NCBI GenBank assembly: GCA_017470145.1
Contig: JAFUFB010000019.1
Coordinates: 1-64,000, forward strand
Direction of reading: 5' to 3'
Source of the DNA: Clostridia bacterium
GTDB lineage: Bacteria > Bacillota > Clostridia > Christensenellales > Aristaeellaceae
Length of the DNA: 64,000 nt
Shown here: piece by piece, positions 7,701-16,687 of the stretch
How the letters are laid out: each line of letters begins with the position of its first letter
Numbering within the stretch: the stretch's first letter is position 1
Notes under the pieces: model-generated
Told to the model about the DNA's origin: nothing
What the model saw: only the letters and a program-made list of their open reading frames with translations
The model's database searches: none
Program-made: the position numbers and the translations under genes

Positions 7701-9194
7701 ATGAAAATTCTATTTACAGCCAGCGAGAGCGTGCCTTTTATTAAGACCGGCGGGCTGGCGGACGTGGTGGGCGCCCTGGCGCCGGTGCTGGCCAAGGAAG
7801 GGCACGATGTTCGGGTGGTGATTCCGCTGTTCAGCGCCATTCCCAAGGAATGGGTGGACAAGATGGAGCATGTGACCGATTTCGAGGTGCAGCTGGGTTG
7901 GCGCAGACAGTACTGCGGCATTGAAGCCTTGAAAAAGGACGGGGTCACCTGGTACTTTATCGACAACAAATTCTATTTCGGCCGGCCCTATGTGTACGGC
8001 ATGGGCGGGGATGAATATGAACGGTTTGGGTTCTTCTGCCGCAGCGTGCTGAACATGCTGCCGCTGATCGACTTCCAGCCGGACGTGATCCATGCCCACG
8101 ACTGGCAGAGCGGCATGGTGCCAGCGTTGTTGAAGATTCAGTATGCCCATCTGCCCTTCTACGCCGGGATCAAGACCCTATTCACCATCCACAACCTACA
8201 GTATCAAGGCATTTTCGGCATCCGGGAGGTGCAGGATGTGCTGGGGCTGGGGGATAGCCTGTGGACCGATGACAAGCTGGAATGCTATGGCTGCGCTAAC
8301 TTCATGAAGGCAGCCCTGGTTTACAGCGACCTGATCACCACCGTGAGCCCCAGCTACAGCGAAGAGATTCAGACCGCCTATTATGGCGAGCGGTTGGATG
8401 GCCTGCTGCGGGCCCGGAAGCATGAGCTGTTTGGCGTGCTGAACGGCATCGACATGGCGGACTATAATCCGGCCACGGACAAGAACATCGCCGCCAATTA
8501 TTCTCCGGAAGACTTGGCGGGGAAAGCAGCCTGCAAGAAGGCCCTGCAGGAAAGCCTGGGGCTGGAGGTTCGCTCGGATGTACCCATCATCGGCATGGTG
8601 GGTCGGCTGAGCAACCAGAAGGGCCTGGATCTGGTGGATTACATTATTGCCGACATCATGCGTCAGGATGTGCAGCTGGTGGTACTGGGCATGGGTGAAG
8701 GGCGCTATTTCAACCTGTTCAGCTGGGCGGAAGGCGAATACAAGGGCCGGGTGGCCGCTCGATTCACCATGGATCATGCCCTGGCGCATCAGATCTACGC
8801 CGGGTGCGATCTGTTCCTGATGCCCAGCCAGTTCGAGCCTTGCGGGCTGAGCCAGATGATCGCCATGCGATATGGCACGCTGCCCATCGTCCGGGAGACC
8901 GGTGGCCTGCGGGATACCGTGCTGAGCTACAATGAGGATACTGGAGACGGAAATGGCTTCTCCTTCTTCAACTACAATGCCCATGACATGCTGCATACCA
9001 TTGAACGGGCCATCGGATACTACAAGCAGGAGCCGGAAACCTGGAAGCTGCTGCAGCACCGGGGTATGACGGGAGATTACAGCTGGGATCATTCCGCCGG
9101 GGAGTATCTGCGGTTGTATGAAAAGCTGTTCGAGGAAAAGCAGCCCCTGGAGGAAAAGGACGAGGAACCTAATCCAGTGGTTGTAGATATCTAA
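7701..9194 (+). CDS. glgA: Glycogen synthase GlgA
   Basis: A 497-residue GT5 enzyme. The start K-I-L-F-T-A-S-E-S-V-P-F-I-K-T-G-G-L-A-D-V contains the K-T-G-G-L ADP-glucose-binding motif; H-D-W-Q-S-G-M-V-P-A-L and P-S-Q-F-E-P-C-G-L-S-Q-M near the C terminus are the other family signatures. It adds glucose from ADP-glucose to alpha-1,4-glucan. ATG start with GGGAGGG before it. No branching-enzyme or phosphorylase gene lies beside it in the window. Confidence 0.95.
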   Translation: MKILFTASESVPFIKTGGLADVVGALAPVLAKEGHDVRVVIPLFSAIPKEWVDKMEHVTDFEVQLGWRRQYCGIEALKKDGVTWYFIDNKFYFGRPYVYGMGGDEYERFGFFCRSVLNMLPLIDFQPDVIHAHDWQSGMVPALLKIQYAHLPFYAGIKTLFTIHNLQYQGIFGIREVQDVLGLGDSLWTDDKLECYGCANFMKAALVYSDLITTVSPSYSEEIQTAYYGERLDGLLRARKHELFGVLNGIDMADYNPATDKNIAANYSPEDLAGKAACKKALQESLGLEVRSDVPIIGMVGRLSNQKGLDLVDYIIADIMRQDVQLVVLGMGEGRYFNLFSWAEGEYKGRVAARFTMDHALAHQIYAGCDLFLMPSQFEPCGLSQMIAMRYGTLPIVRETGGLRDTVLSYNEDTGDGNGFSFFNYNAHDMLHTIERAIGYYKQEPETWKLLQHRGMTGDYSWDHSAGEYLRLYEKLFEEKQPLEEKDEEPNPVVVDI

Positions 9195-9215
9195 TTTTGC
9201 AGAAATGATCGGAAT

Positions 9216-9249
9216 GCGCGGAGATTACCTCTCCGCCATTCTCTTTTTA
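9216..9249 (+). terminator. Rho-independent terminator of the glg operon
   Basis: GCGGAGA (9218-9224), loop TTACC, TCTCCGC (9230-9236), then CATTCTCTTTTT. Its position argues against the upstream ATG at 9205 as the start of the next gene. Confidence 0.85.
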
Positions 9250-9255
9250 AGCGAT

Positions 9256-10002
9256 ATGAATGAAATTGAGATCAGAGAAGATGAAACCCTGGAGGATTTG
9301 CAGCTGCGAGGGCTGCGATTGATCCAGAAAAAAAACGGCTTTCGGTTCGGAATGGACAGCGTGCTGCTGGCGGACTTTGCCCAAGCCAAGTCGGGAGACA
9401 CGGTGGCAGATTTCGGATGCGGCACGGGGATCCTGCCGCTGCTGATGATCGGCCGGGATAAGGGAAAACAGTATATTGGCGTGGAAATTCAGGAGGCCAT
9501 GGCGGAAATGGCCCAGCGAACCATAGCGCTGAACGGGTTGAAAGACCGCGTAAAGATTATCCATGCTGACCTGGCCCAAGCGGAAGCCCAGCTCCCTCCC
9601 TGCAGCGTGGAGGTGATCGTTTGCAATCCCCCCTATGGAATGCCGGGCCAGGTGCTGCGGAATCAGGCGGAAACCATCGCCACCGCCCGGCACCAGGAGC
9701 GGCATACCCTGTCCACCTTCTTCCATGCGGCGTTCCGCCTGCTGAAGGGAAAAGGCCGAATCTTTTTGGTTTATCCCGCGGCCCAGATGTTCAGCCTGAT
9801 GACTGAGCTGAAGAAGGAACGGCTGGAGCCAAAGCGGTTCCGATTGGTCTATCCTAACCTGCGCCAAGGGGCGAATTTGGTGCTGTTGGAAGCGGTCAAG
9901 GACGCGAAGCCTCGGCTCCATCCCATGCCCCCACTGATCATCTATGAAGAAAATGGAATCTTGACAAAAGAACTCAAGTCCATTTATCATATGGAAGAAT
10001 AA
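9256..10002 (+). CDS. tRNA1(Val) A37 N6-methyltransferase-like protein (TrmN6/YfiC family)
   Basis: A 248-residue class I SAM methyltransferase. D-D-L-Q-L-type start (D-L-Q-L-R-G-L-R-L-I-Q-K), F-R-F-G-M-D-S-V-L-L-A-D-F, motif I A-D-F-G-C-G-T-G-I-L and catalytic N-P-P-Y near residue 130 identify the TrmN6-type N6-adenine methyltransferases. In Escherichia coli the homologue methylates A37 of tRNA1(Val); the target here is assumed. I start it at ATG 9256, just after the glgA terminator. The ribosome site there is weak (TTTTTAAGCG), so expression may be low or the start may differ. Confidence 0.8.
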   Translation: MNEIEIREDETLEDLQLRGLRLIQKKNGFRFGMDSVLLADFAQAKSGDTVADFGCGTGILPLLMIGRDKGKQYIGVEIQEAMAEMAQRTIALNGLKDRVKIIHADLAQAEAQLPPCSVEVIVCNPPYGMPGQVLRNQAETIATARHQERHTLSTFFHAAFRLLKGKGRIFLVYPAAQMFSLMTELKKERLEPKRFRLVYPNLRQGANLVLLEAVKDAKPRLHPMPPLIIYEENGILTKELKSIYHMEE

Positions 10003-10036
10003 ACCGGATTTTGTTTTCTGAGAAGGGGAGGCAGGC

Positions 10037-11260
10037 ATGGAGCAGGCGGCGGATGTCATCGTAATTGGGGGCGGTGCCTCCGGGATGGTGGCTGCCATCG
10101 CCGCCGCTCGATGCAGAGATCGTGTGCTGATATTGGAAAAAGCGCCCGCCATGGGAAAAAAGTTGCTGGCCACAGGGAATGGGCGATGCAACTTGATGAA
10201 CAAAAATCCGGGCCGATACTATGGGGACAGGGATTTTGCCGCTCAGGTCTTGGGCAAGAATCCTGTTTCGACGCTGACGACCTTCTGGCGCAGCCTGGGA
10301 CTCCTCCTCGCTTATGACGGGGAGGGCCGAGGTTACCCCTGCACCTATCTGGCCAGCACGGTGGCGGACTGCCTGAAGGAGGAACTACGCCGTCAGGGCA
10401 CCCAGGCGATGACCGGCATGGGCGTTACGGAAATTCAACCACTCTCCCGCGCCTTCCGGGTGCGAACCTCGGAGGGGGCTGTTTATAACGCCTCTCGGGT
10501 CATTCTGGCCACCGGGGGAGCTGCACAGCCAAAGCTGGGAGGGAATCAGGAGGCCTGGCCCTGGCTGGAAAAACTGGGGCACACGTTGGTCGCTGGCAGG
10601 CCCTCCCTGACCCCGTTGCGGACGGATCGAAGATCCATCTCTGGCCTGGCGGGGCTGCGGGTGAAGGGGGAGGTAACCCTTTTTCGCCAAGGGAAGGCCC
10701 TGGAAAAGGAACGGGGGGAAATGCTCTTCACCGAGACGGGTGTCAGCGGCATCTGCGTCATGCAGCTCTCTCGCTTCGCCCAGCCGGGGGATAAAATTCG
10801 TATTCGGCTGCTGGGTAATATTTTCGAGGAAGAGGCCCAGCTGTTGGAGGAACTGATCCGGCGAAGGAATGTATATGGCGCTGAGCCGCCGGAAAACCTC
10901 TGGCGGGGGATGTTGGCCCCTAAGCTGGGATACGCCGTGTGCAAGCAGGCCGGTTTAGCTCTGCGGGGGGAAGCCTGTCGGGACTTGGACGAGCAACAGC
11001 TGAATCGCCTGGCGAAGACGGCTATGGGATACTGGGTTCAGGTGGAAGCCTTGGAGGGCTTCGACCGGGCCCAAGTGATGGCCGGGGGCGTCCGATGCCA
11101 GGAGCTGGATGGACAGACCATGGCTTCCCGGCTTTGGCCGGGGCTTCATGTCACTGGCGAATTAACCAATGTGGATGGGGAATGCGGCGGATATAACCTG
11201 ATGTACGCTGCCATGAGCGGGCTAAGGGCCGGATGGAATGGAAGGATGGAAGCGGAATGA
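10037..11260 (+). CDS. BaiN/RdsA-type NAD(P)/FAD-dependent oxidoreductase (HI0933 family)
   Basis: A 407-residue flavoprotein. The N terminus has the dinucleotide-binding V-I-G-G-G-A-S-G-M-V-A-A (residues 10-21), L-E-K-A-P-A-M-G-K-K-L-L-A-T-G-N-G-R-C-N (HI0933 signature), A-T-G-G-A-A-Q-P-K-L-G mid-protein, and G-E-L-T-N-V-D-G-E-C-G-G-Y-N near the end. Members include BaiN, linked to bile-acid dehydroxylation; most have unknown substrates, so the function is not assigned. A strong GGGGAGG ribosome site precedes the ATG. Its stop overlaps the TetR start as ATGA. Confidence 0.85.
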   Translation: MEQAADVIVIGGGASGMVAAIAAARCRDRVLILEKAPAMGKKLLATGNGRCNLMNKNPGRYYGDRDFAAQVLGKNPVSTLTTFWRSLGLLLAYDGEGRGYPCTYLASTVADCLKEELRRQGTQAMTGMGVTEIQPLSRAFRVRTSEGAVYNASRVILATGGAAQPKLGGNQEAWPWLEKLGHTLVAGRPSLTPLRTDRRSISGLAGLRVKGEVTLFRQGKALEKERGEMLFTETGVSGICVMQLSRFAQPGDKIRIRLLGNIFEEEAQLLEELIRRRNVYGAEPPENLWRGMLAPKLGYAVCKQAGLALRGEACRDLDEQQLNRLAKTAMGYWVQVEALEGFDRAQVMAGGVRCQELDGQTMASRLWPGLHVTGELTNVDGECGGYNLMYAAMSGLRAGWNGRMEAE

Positions 11261-11952
11261 TCAAAGGCGAGCTGCGGAAGAAACAGATTCTGGAAACCTC
11301 GGAGCGGCTTTTTGGCGAACGGGGATACGAAGCGACGGGAGTACAGGATATTCTGGACGCCCTGAAGCTGAGCAAGGGCAGCTTCTATCATCACTACGAG
11401 AGCAAGGAGCAGGTGCTGCAGACCATCTGCGAAAACCGGGCGGACGCGGCGGCGGAAAAGCTGAAGGGGCAAACCTTTGAGACCGGGCTGGCCTGGATGA
11501 ACGCGCTGATTACGGGGATGATTCCCTTCCAGGGGGAAGGGATGACCTTCCTGAAGATTATTCTGCCGGTGTTCGTGCTGCCGGAAGGGAAAAGCGTCCG
11601 GCGGAGCTATCAGGAGGCCTTGAAGCGCAGCTGGCTCAATATGGCGCAGAAAGCGCTGGAGCAGATGATTCAGGAGGGGGACGCCTATACCCCCTATCCC
11701 GCCAAGACGGCGGAAATCGCCCTGGACCTGGTGAACAACCTTTGGGCGGAAATCAGCGAGGCCATTATCTGGAAGGAAAAAAATGACCGGCAGAAGATTT
11801 CCCCCACGGAGCTGCTGAACCTGGTAGAGCCCTATCGCCCCGCGCTGGAAAACCTTTTCAGTGCCCCCTATGGTTCCATCGAGATTATTCAGTTGGAGGC
11901 GCTGACGAAGATGGTAAACGATATTCACAATTGGTGGATGGTTGATCAATAA
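11257..11952 (+). CDS. TetR/AcrR family transcriptional regulator
   Basis: A 231-residue protein with the TetR N-terminal DNA-binding domain: R-K-K-Q-I-L-E-T-S-E-R-L-F, then the helix-turn-helix T-G-V-Q-D-I-L-D-A-L and K-L-S-K-G-S-F-Y-H-H-Y-E-S-K-E. The C-terminal ligand domain is not family-specific by eye. I placed the start at ATG 11257, which overlaps the upstream stop by 4 bases; this suggests translational coupling to the flavoprotein gene, which may be part of what it controls. The effector is unknown. Confidence 0.9.
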   Translation: MIKGELRKKQILETSERLFGERGYEATGVQDILDALKLSKGSFYHHYESKEQVLQTICENRADAAAEKLKGQTFETGLAWMNALITGMIPFQGEGMTFLKIILPVFVLPEGKSVRRSYQEALKRSWLNMAQKALEQMIQEGDAYTPYPAKTAEIALDLVNNLWAEISEAIIWKEKNDRQKISPTELLNLVEPYRPALENLFSAPYGSIEIIQLEALTKMVNDIHNWWMVDQ

Positions 11953-11970
11953 GAAGGAGGAACTGACTCT

Positions 11971-12681
11971 ATGAATCCCAATATTCCAACCCCGCATATC
12001 AATGCCCCGGAGGGCGCCTTTGCCGACACCGTGCTGATGCCGGGCGATCCGCTCAGATCCCAATTCATCGCGGAAAACTTTCTGGAAAACGCAGAGCTGG
12101 TGAACAATGTCCGCGGCGTGCAGGGCTACACCGGTACCTATCAGGGCAAACGGGTTTCCGTCATGGCCAGTGGCATGGGCATGCCCTCCATCGGCATTTA
12201 CAGCTATGAGCTGTTTAACTTCTATGACGTGAAAAACATCATCCGCATCGGCAGCGCCGGCGCCATGAGCGAGAAGCTGAAGCTGATGGATATCGTAGCG
12301 GGCATGAGCGCCTACACGGACTCCCACTTCGGCGATCAGTTCGGCGTTCGGGGTAACCTGGCCCCCTGTTGCAGCTATGAGCTGCTGCATAAAGCGGTGG
12401 AGGCGGGGAAAAAGATCGGCCGGGAGGTTGTCTGCGGGCCTATCTACTCCTCCGATGTGTTCTACGACGAAGGGCAAAACAGCGCCGCCCTGCGGAAATT
12501 AGGGGTGCTGGCGGTCGAAATGGAAAGCGCGGCCCTTTATCTGAACGCCGCCCGATGCGGAAAAAACGCGCTATGCCTATGCACCATCTCCGACAGTATT
12601 GTGACGGGAGAGAGCATACCGGCGGAGCAGCGGCAGATCAGCTTCCGCGAGATGATGCAAATCGCGCTGGAAATTGCATAA
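11971..12681 (+). CDS. deoD: Purine-nucleoside phosphorylase, DeoD type
   Basis: A 236-residue protein with the NP-I family features of bacterial DeoD: P-H-I-N-A, V-L-M-P-G-D-P-L-R (phosphate site), G-M-G-M-P-S-I-G-I-Y-S-Y-E-L, R-I-G-S-A-G-A and the late A-V-E-M-E-S-A-A-L-Y and S-D-S-I-V-T-G-E (catalytic Asp in S-D). It splits purine nucleosides with phosphate in salvage. AAGGAGG precedes the ATG; the gene lies 18 bp after the TetR gene and ends at a bidirectional terminator. Confidence 0.95.
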   Translation: MNPNIPTPHINAPEGAFADTVLMPGDPLRSQFIAENFLENAELVNNVRGVQGYTGTYQGKRVSVMASGMGMPSIGIYSYELFNFYDVKNIIRIGSAGAMSEKLKLMDIVAGMSAYTDSHFGDQFGVRGNLAPCCSYELLHKAVEAGKKIGREVVCGPIYSSDVFYDEGQNSAALRKLGVLAVEMESAALYLNAARCGKNALCLCTISDSIVTGESIPAEQRQISFREMMQIALEIA

Positions 12682-12684
12682 AAA

Positions 12685-12726
12685 GAAGCCTGGAAGCGTT
12701 CAAAGCTTCCAGGCTTCAAATTTTTC
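12685..12726. terminator. Bidirectional terminator between deoD and yigZ
   Basis: GAAGCCTGGAAGC (12685-12697) and GCTTCCAGGCTTC (12705-12717) form a perfect 13-bp stem with a 7-base loop, A-rich on the left and AAATTTTT on the right. The minus-strand yigZ reading frame ends inside it. Confidence 0.9.
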
Positions 12727-13329
12727 ATCCTCCGGCAGGGTTTCCAGGGTTCGACCGGAGGCCTTCATCAGCTCGGACAACACTTGCTCCGTGTCCGCCA
12801 TCCGGGTAAGCAATGTAAAGGAAACAGCGGAGCCAAAGGAAACCTCCTCTGCCCGAGCTGGGAGGCGATCCAGGGCATAGCGGACGGAATCCCAGGCGCT
12901 GTAGGGCACCTCGCAGAGGTGGGAAAGGGTTCGCTCCATGCGGACGATGCCCGCTGCGTCCAGCGCCACCCGACAGGCCTGGGTGTACGCGCGGACCAGT
13001 CCCCCTGTGCCCAGGAGAATGCCGCCAAAATACCGGGTCACCACCACGCAGCAGTTGACCAGGGATTCGGAGCGCACCAGGCTCAGCATGGGCATGCCTG
13101 CGGTGCCCCCAGGCTCCCCATCATCTGAATAGCGGATGATGCCCTCGTTCTGTCCAATGACATAGGCATAGCAATGGTGCCGGGCATCCCGCATGGATTC
13201 CCGGACGGCTTTCAAATGGACCAGGGCTTCCTCTTCCGAATCGCAGGGCCAAGCCTGCCCGATAAAGCGGCTGCGCTGGATGGTGATTTCATCCCGACCA
13301 GGGCCAGCCAGGGTTACGTAGCTATCCAT
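12700..13329 (-). CDS. YigZ/IMPACT family protein
   Basis: A 209-residue protein with the UPF0029/IMPACT N-terminal domain: I-Q-R-S-R-F-I-G, A-R-H-H-C-Y-A-Y-V-I-G, the signature Y-S-D-D-G-E-P-G-G-T-A-G and R-Y-F-G-G-I-L-L-G-T-G-G-L-V-R-A-Y. YigZ proteins are cytoplasmic and probably bind nucleic acid; their role in bacteria is poorly known. ATG 13329 was chosen because GGGAGAAATC stands just before it; an upstream in-frame ATG adds 27 unlike residues. It lies 59 bp after tyrS and is probably the last gene of that operon. Confidence 0.88.
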   Translation of the reverse strand: MDSYVTLAGPGRDEITIQRSRFIGQAWPCDSEEEALVHLKAVRESMRDARHHCYAYVIGQNEGIIRYSDDGEPGGTAGMPMLSLVRSESLVNCCVVVTRYFGGILLGTGGLVRAYTQACRVALDAAGIVRMERTLSHLCEVPYSAWDSVRYALDRLPARAEEVSFGSAVSFTLLTRMADTEQVLSELMKASGRTLETLPEDEKFEAWKL

Positions 13330-13388
13330 GATTTCTCCCGAAAAGGGCAGGGTGGAGGAAACACCCTCCACCCCGCGAAGCATATTGA

Positions 13389-14615
13389 TTATTTCAGCAC
13401 GATGCGGCAATAGCCCTTTTTACCTTTTTTCAGCAGCAGGCCCTCGCCGATTTGATCAGCAGCGATCTGGGCGGCGACGTCGGTCACCTTTTCGCCCTCA
13501 AGGGATACGGCGTTCTGCTCAATTTGTTTGCGGGCGTCGGACTGGGATTTGCACAGGCCGGAGCGTACCAGCAGGGTGGAAACCCGTCCGTCCGCGGCCA
13601 GATCCTCCGCCGTGACCTCCAGGGAGGGGACGCTGGCGGCGTTCGCGCCGCCAGCAAACAGGGCCGTGGCGGCAGCGGCAGCTTTTTCTGCCTCTTCCTC
13701 GCCATGGACCAGCTTGGTCACCTCATAGGCCAGAACCTTCTTCGCCTCGTTGATCTCCGCCCCTTCCAGCGCGCCCAGGCGGCGCACCTCGTCCATGGGC
13801 AGGAAGGTCAGCAGGGCCAGGCACTTCTGCACATCCTGATCATCCACATTCCGCCAGTACTGGTAGAAATCGTAGGGGCTGGTCTTGGCGGGATCCAGCC
13901 ACAGGGCACCGGCCTCCGTTTTGCCCATTTTGCGGCCATCATGGGTTAGCAGCAGCTGGAAGGTGCAGGCAAAAGCCTTTTCACCCAGCTTGCGCCGCAC
14001 CAGATCCGCGCCACCCAACATGTTGGACCACTGGTCGTTGCCGCCCATCTCCAGCCGGCAGCCATAGCGCTGGAACAGCTCCAGGAAGTCATAGCTCTGC
14101 ATCAGCATGTAGGTGAACTCCAGGAAGGACAGACCGTTTTCCGTGGCCATGCGGGCCTTGTAGCAATCCGCTGTCAGCATGCGATTCACGTTGAACATGG
14201 CGCCGATATCCCGCATGAATTCAATGAAATTCAGATGGCGCAGCCAGTCGCCATTGTTGACGATGATGGCCTGATCCGGCCCGAAGTCCAGGAAACGGGA
14301 CATCTGCGCCTTGATGCATTCCACATTGTGATCGATGGTCTCCACCGTCATCATCTTCCGCATATCCGTTTTGCCGGAGGGATCGCCAATCATGGCGGTT
14401 CCTCCGCCCATGAGGGCGATGGGCTTATGGCCAGCCCTTTGCATATGCGCCATGGCCATGATCGGAATGTAATGGCCGATATGCAGGCTGTCGGCGGTGG
14501 GATCGAAGCCAACATAGAAGGTGGTGGGATTTTTCAGCTGCTCATACAGCTCGTCTTCAAAGGTGGTCTGAGCGATGAAGCCCCGCTCTTTTAATATATC
14601 CAGAATGTGTTCCAT
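13389..14615 (-). CDS. tyrS: Tyrosyl-tRNA synthetase
   Basis: A 408-residue class I aminoacyl-tRNA synthetase. [16 protein letters not shown] carries the HIGH motif (about residues 46-49); the KMSKS loop is [17 protein letters not shown] is the tyrosine-pocket region. The C terminus has an S4 RNA-binding domain. It charges tRNA-Tyr. AAGGAGGTATCTTCCC precedes the ATG. It lies 18 bp after the aminotransferase gene under a tyrosine T-box, so expression should rise when charged tRNA-Tyr falls. Confidence 0.96.
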   Translation of the reverse strand: MEHILDILKERGFIAQTTFEDELYEQLKNPTTFYVGFDPTADSLHIGHYIPIMAMAHMQRAGHKPIALMGGGTAMIGDPSGKTDMRKMMTVETIDHNVECIKAQMSRFLDFGPDQAIIVNNGDWLRHLNFIEFMRDIGAMFNVNRMLTADCYKARMATENGLSFLEFTYMLMQSYDFLELFQRYGCRLEMGGNDQWSNMLGGADLVRRKLGEKAFACTFQLLLTHDGRKMGKTEAGALWLDPAKTSPYDFYQYWRNVDDQDVQKCLALLTFLPMDEVRRLGALEGAEINEAKKVLAYEVTKLVHGEEEAEKAAAAATALFAGGANAASVPSLEVTAEDLAADGRVSTLLVRSGLCKSQSDARKQIEQNAVSLEGEKVTDVAAQIAADQIGEGLLLKKGKKGYCRIVLK

Positions 14616-14633
14616 GGGAAGATACCTCCTTTA

Positions 14634-15806
14634 TTATTGAATGAGATCCTTTAAAATCGACATGCCCTGATCGATCTGGGTCAGGGTACTGCCGGAGAAG
14701 TTTAACCGCAGGGTGTTTTCATGGCCGCCATCGGCGAAGAAATGGGTGCCGGGAACGAAGGCGACCTTTTGCTCGATGGCCTGGTTCAGCAGCTCTTTGG
14801 CATTGAGCCCCTCCGGCAGCTCCACCCAGATAAAGAGCCCGCCTTCCGGCCTGGTATAGGATACGCCGGCGGGGAAGGACGCCAGATGAGAAAGCATGGC
14901 GTCGCACTGCTGGGCATAGGCGGCGGAGATGCGGCGGATATGATCTGCCAAGAGATCCTGCCGCAGGAATTGATCCACGATGGCCTGGGAAAGATTCGCC
15001 GTGTGCACATCGGAGGACTGTTTTCCAATGGTACATTTCCGCAGGATCCCCGCGTCCCCCGCCATGTAGCCGACCCGCAGGCCAGGGGAGATGACCTTGG
15101 AGAAGCTGCCCAGGAAGACGACCCAGCCATTTTCGTCGAAGGACTTGATGGTAGGCAGCTCCCGCCCCCGATACCGCAGATCCCGATAAGGATCATCCTC
15201 CGCCACCACGACGCCGTACTGATTGGCCAGCTCTGCAACCCGCTTTCTTCGGGAGAGGGACAGCGTCCGCCCGGTGGGGTTCTGGAAGGTGGGAATGGTG
15301 TAGATCAGCTTCGGTTTCGTTTCCTGAATCAGGTGCTCCAAATGATCCGGATCCAGCCCCTCCTCATCGCTGTTTACGGGCACCAGCTCCGCCTCATAGA
15401 GCTTCATGCATTGCAGATTGCCCAGAAAAGAGGGATTTTCTACAATGATCCGATCCCCGGGGTTGATGAGGGCCTTGCAGAGCAGATCCATGGCCTGGGT
15501 GGAGCCTGTTACGGGCAGCACCGAAGGGAGATCCAGCTGCAGATGGGATTTGACATAGGCGCGAAGGCTTTCCACAAAGGCGGGATAGCCTTCCGTGGCA
15601 CCATATTGCAAAATGGCCTTGCCATTATCCTGCAGCACCTGCTTGGCGATGGGGGCGACGATATCGTCTGGCAGGGCGGCCAGGGAGGGATTCCCCCCAG
15701 CGAAGGAAATCATGCCCGGCTGGGCAATGACCTTGAAGATCTCTCGAATGGCGCTGCCGGATACATGATCAAAACGGGACGCATAGGAAAGGGATGATAA
15801 ATCCAT
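14634..15806 (-). CDS. PLP-dependent class I/II aminotransferase under tyrosine T-box control
   Basis: A 390-residue fold-type I aminotransferase of the 2-aminoadipate/aromatic (LysN/ARO8-like) group. It has P-G-M-I-S-F-A-G-G-N-P, Q-Y-G-A-T-E-G-Y-P, V-T-G-S-T-Q-A-M-D-L, Y-T-I-P-T-F-Q-N-P-T-G and the PLP-lysine site L-G-S-F-S-K-V-I-S-P-G-L-R. ATG 15806 follows AAGGAGGTTGAGCAGG. First gene after the T-box and 18 bp before tyrS, which argues for tyrosine or other aromatic amino acids as substrate; that is inference from regulation, since family members have varied substrates. Confidence 0.88.
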   Translation of the reverse strand: MDLSSLSYASRFDHVSGSAIREIFKVIAQPGMISFAGGNPSLAALPDDIVAPIAKQVLQDNGKAILQYGATEGYPAFVESLRAYVKSHLQLDLPSVLPVTGSTQAMDLLCKALINPGDRIIVENPSFLGNLQCMKLYEAELVPVNSDEEGLDPDHLEHLIQETKPKLIYTIPTFQNPTGRTLSLSRRKRVAELANQYGVVVAEDDPYRDLRYRGRELPTIKSFDENGWVVFLGSFSKVISPGLRVGYMAGDAGILRKCTIGKQSSDVHTANLSQAIVDQFLRQDLLADHIRRISAAYAQQCDAMLSHLASFPAGVSYTRPEGGLFIWVELPEGLNAKELLNQAIEQKVAFVPGTHFFADGGHENTLRLNFSGSTLTQIDQGMSILKDLIQ

Positions 15807-15828
15807 CCTGCTCAACCTCCTTTTCACG

Positions 15829-16105
15829 AAAAAAAACCTCCTCCGCCCGGAAGGCGGGGAGGACCGCGGTACCACTTCCATTCAGCCATGGACAGCCCGA
15901 AAAAACAACCCTGCGGAAAACCGGCAACCCATGACTCTCGTCAAAACGCTGTAACCGGCGCACCGGCCCGATCTTACTAAGAAGGAGAACCTCCTTTTCT
16001 GGGCGGGGGCTCAGGGGCGTATATCCGGCACCTTCCGAACCCCTCGCACCAAACGGGGCCTCTCTGGACGGGAGAAAAACCGGCTTCTTCCCTTCATCGC
16101 GACAG
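15829..16105 (-). promoter_or_regulatory. T-box leader, tyrosine specifier (UAC)
   Basis: Read on the minus strand, the leader has AGAGAGGCCCCG and GGTGCGAGGGG of distal stem I, then GGATA-TAC-GCCCCT-GAG; the specifier TAC (Tyr) is at 16021-16019. The T-box AAGTGGTACCGCGG lies at 15877-15864 and pairs in the antiterminator. A terminator, CCTCCCCGCC against GGCGGAGGAGG with a run of eight T, ends at 15829. Uncharged tRNA-Tyr should stabilise the antiterminator and allow transcription of the aminotransferase, tyrS and probably yigZ. It fills most of the 455-base gap between the two divergent genes. Confidence 0.93.
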
Positions 16106-16110
16106 GAATG

Positions 16111-16139
16111 ATTATATTTTTTTGCCTTCGGGATGTCAA
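16111..16139 (-). promoter_or_regulatory. Consensus promoter of the tyrosine T-box operon
   Basis: On the minus strand TTGACA (16139-16134), a 17-base spacer and TATAAT (16116-16111): a perfect match to the sigma-A consensus. Confidence 0.92.
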
Positions 16140-16158
16140 GGGCATTTTTCGAAAAAGC

Positions 16159-16187
16159 TTGCTTAATAAAGGAATATCCTGTATAAT
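16159..16187 (+). promoter_or_regulatory. Promoter of the Asp23-fakA-recG operon
   Basis: TTGCTT (16159-16164), 17 bases, TATAAT (16182-16187). It diverges from the T-box promoter, with 19 bases between the two -35 boxes. Confidence 0.8.
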
Positions 16188-16261
16188 TCGATGGTTCTTT
16201 GGAAACAGACGGGCTTCTCGCCAGGGGGCGGAGCCGGCGGAACGGGAGGGATGATTACCAA

Positions 16262-16612
16262 ATGGAATGCAAGGTTAAAAATAACGAAGGCACGATCTAC
16301 ATCTCTGAGGACGTCATGATGAAGGTGGTCGGATACGCGGCGCTGGAATGCTATGGCATCGTGGCCATGTGCGGCAAGCGGGCGACGGACGGGCTGGTGG
16401 AATGGCTGGGCCGGGAAAACCTCAGCAAGGGCGTCCAGATTCGCAACGTGGGCGACATGCTGGATGTGGATCTGTTCATCATCGTGGAATACGGCGTGTC
16501 CATCGCGGAGGTGTGCAAGACCATCGTGGATACCGTCCGTTACAAGCTGGAGGCCATGACGGGCGTGAAGGTGCGGAAGGTCAGCATCTCCGTGGAGGGG
16601 ATCCGGATCTGA
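16262..16612 (+). CDS. Asp23/Gls24 family envelope stress response protein
   Basis: A 116-residue protein of the Asp23/YloU family: I-Y-I-S-E-D-V-M-M-K-V-V-G-Y-A-A-L-E-C-Y-G-I, G-V-Q-I, V-D-L-F-I-I-V-E-Y-G-V-S-I-A-E-V and a final V-R-K-V-S-I-S-V-E-G-I. In staphylococci Asp23 is a membrane-associated stress protein; the YloU group is widespread next to fakA (yloV), as here. ATG 16262 is preceded by GGGAGGGATG. No membrane segment is visible. Confidence 0.9.
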   Translation: MECKVKNNEGTIYISEDVMMKVVGYAALECYGIVAMCGKRATDGLVEWLGRENLSKGVQIRNVGDMLDVDLFIIVEYGVSIAEVCKTIVDTVRYKLEAMTGVKVRKVSISVEGIRI

Positions 16613-16687
16613 TTTTCCCGCTTCCCGGTGAACCGGGAGGGGCAGGACGGAAGCTGAGAAAAGATTGATTGAACGGAGGGACATCCT

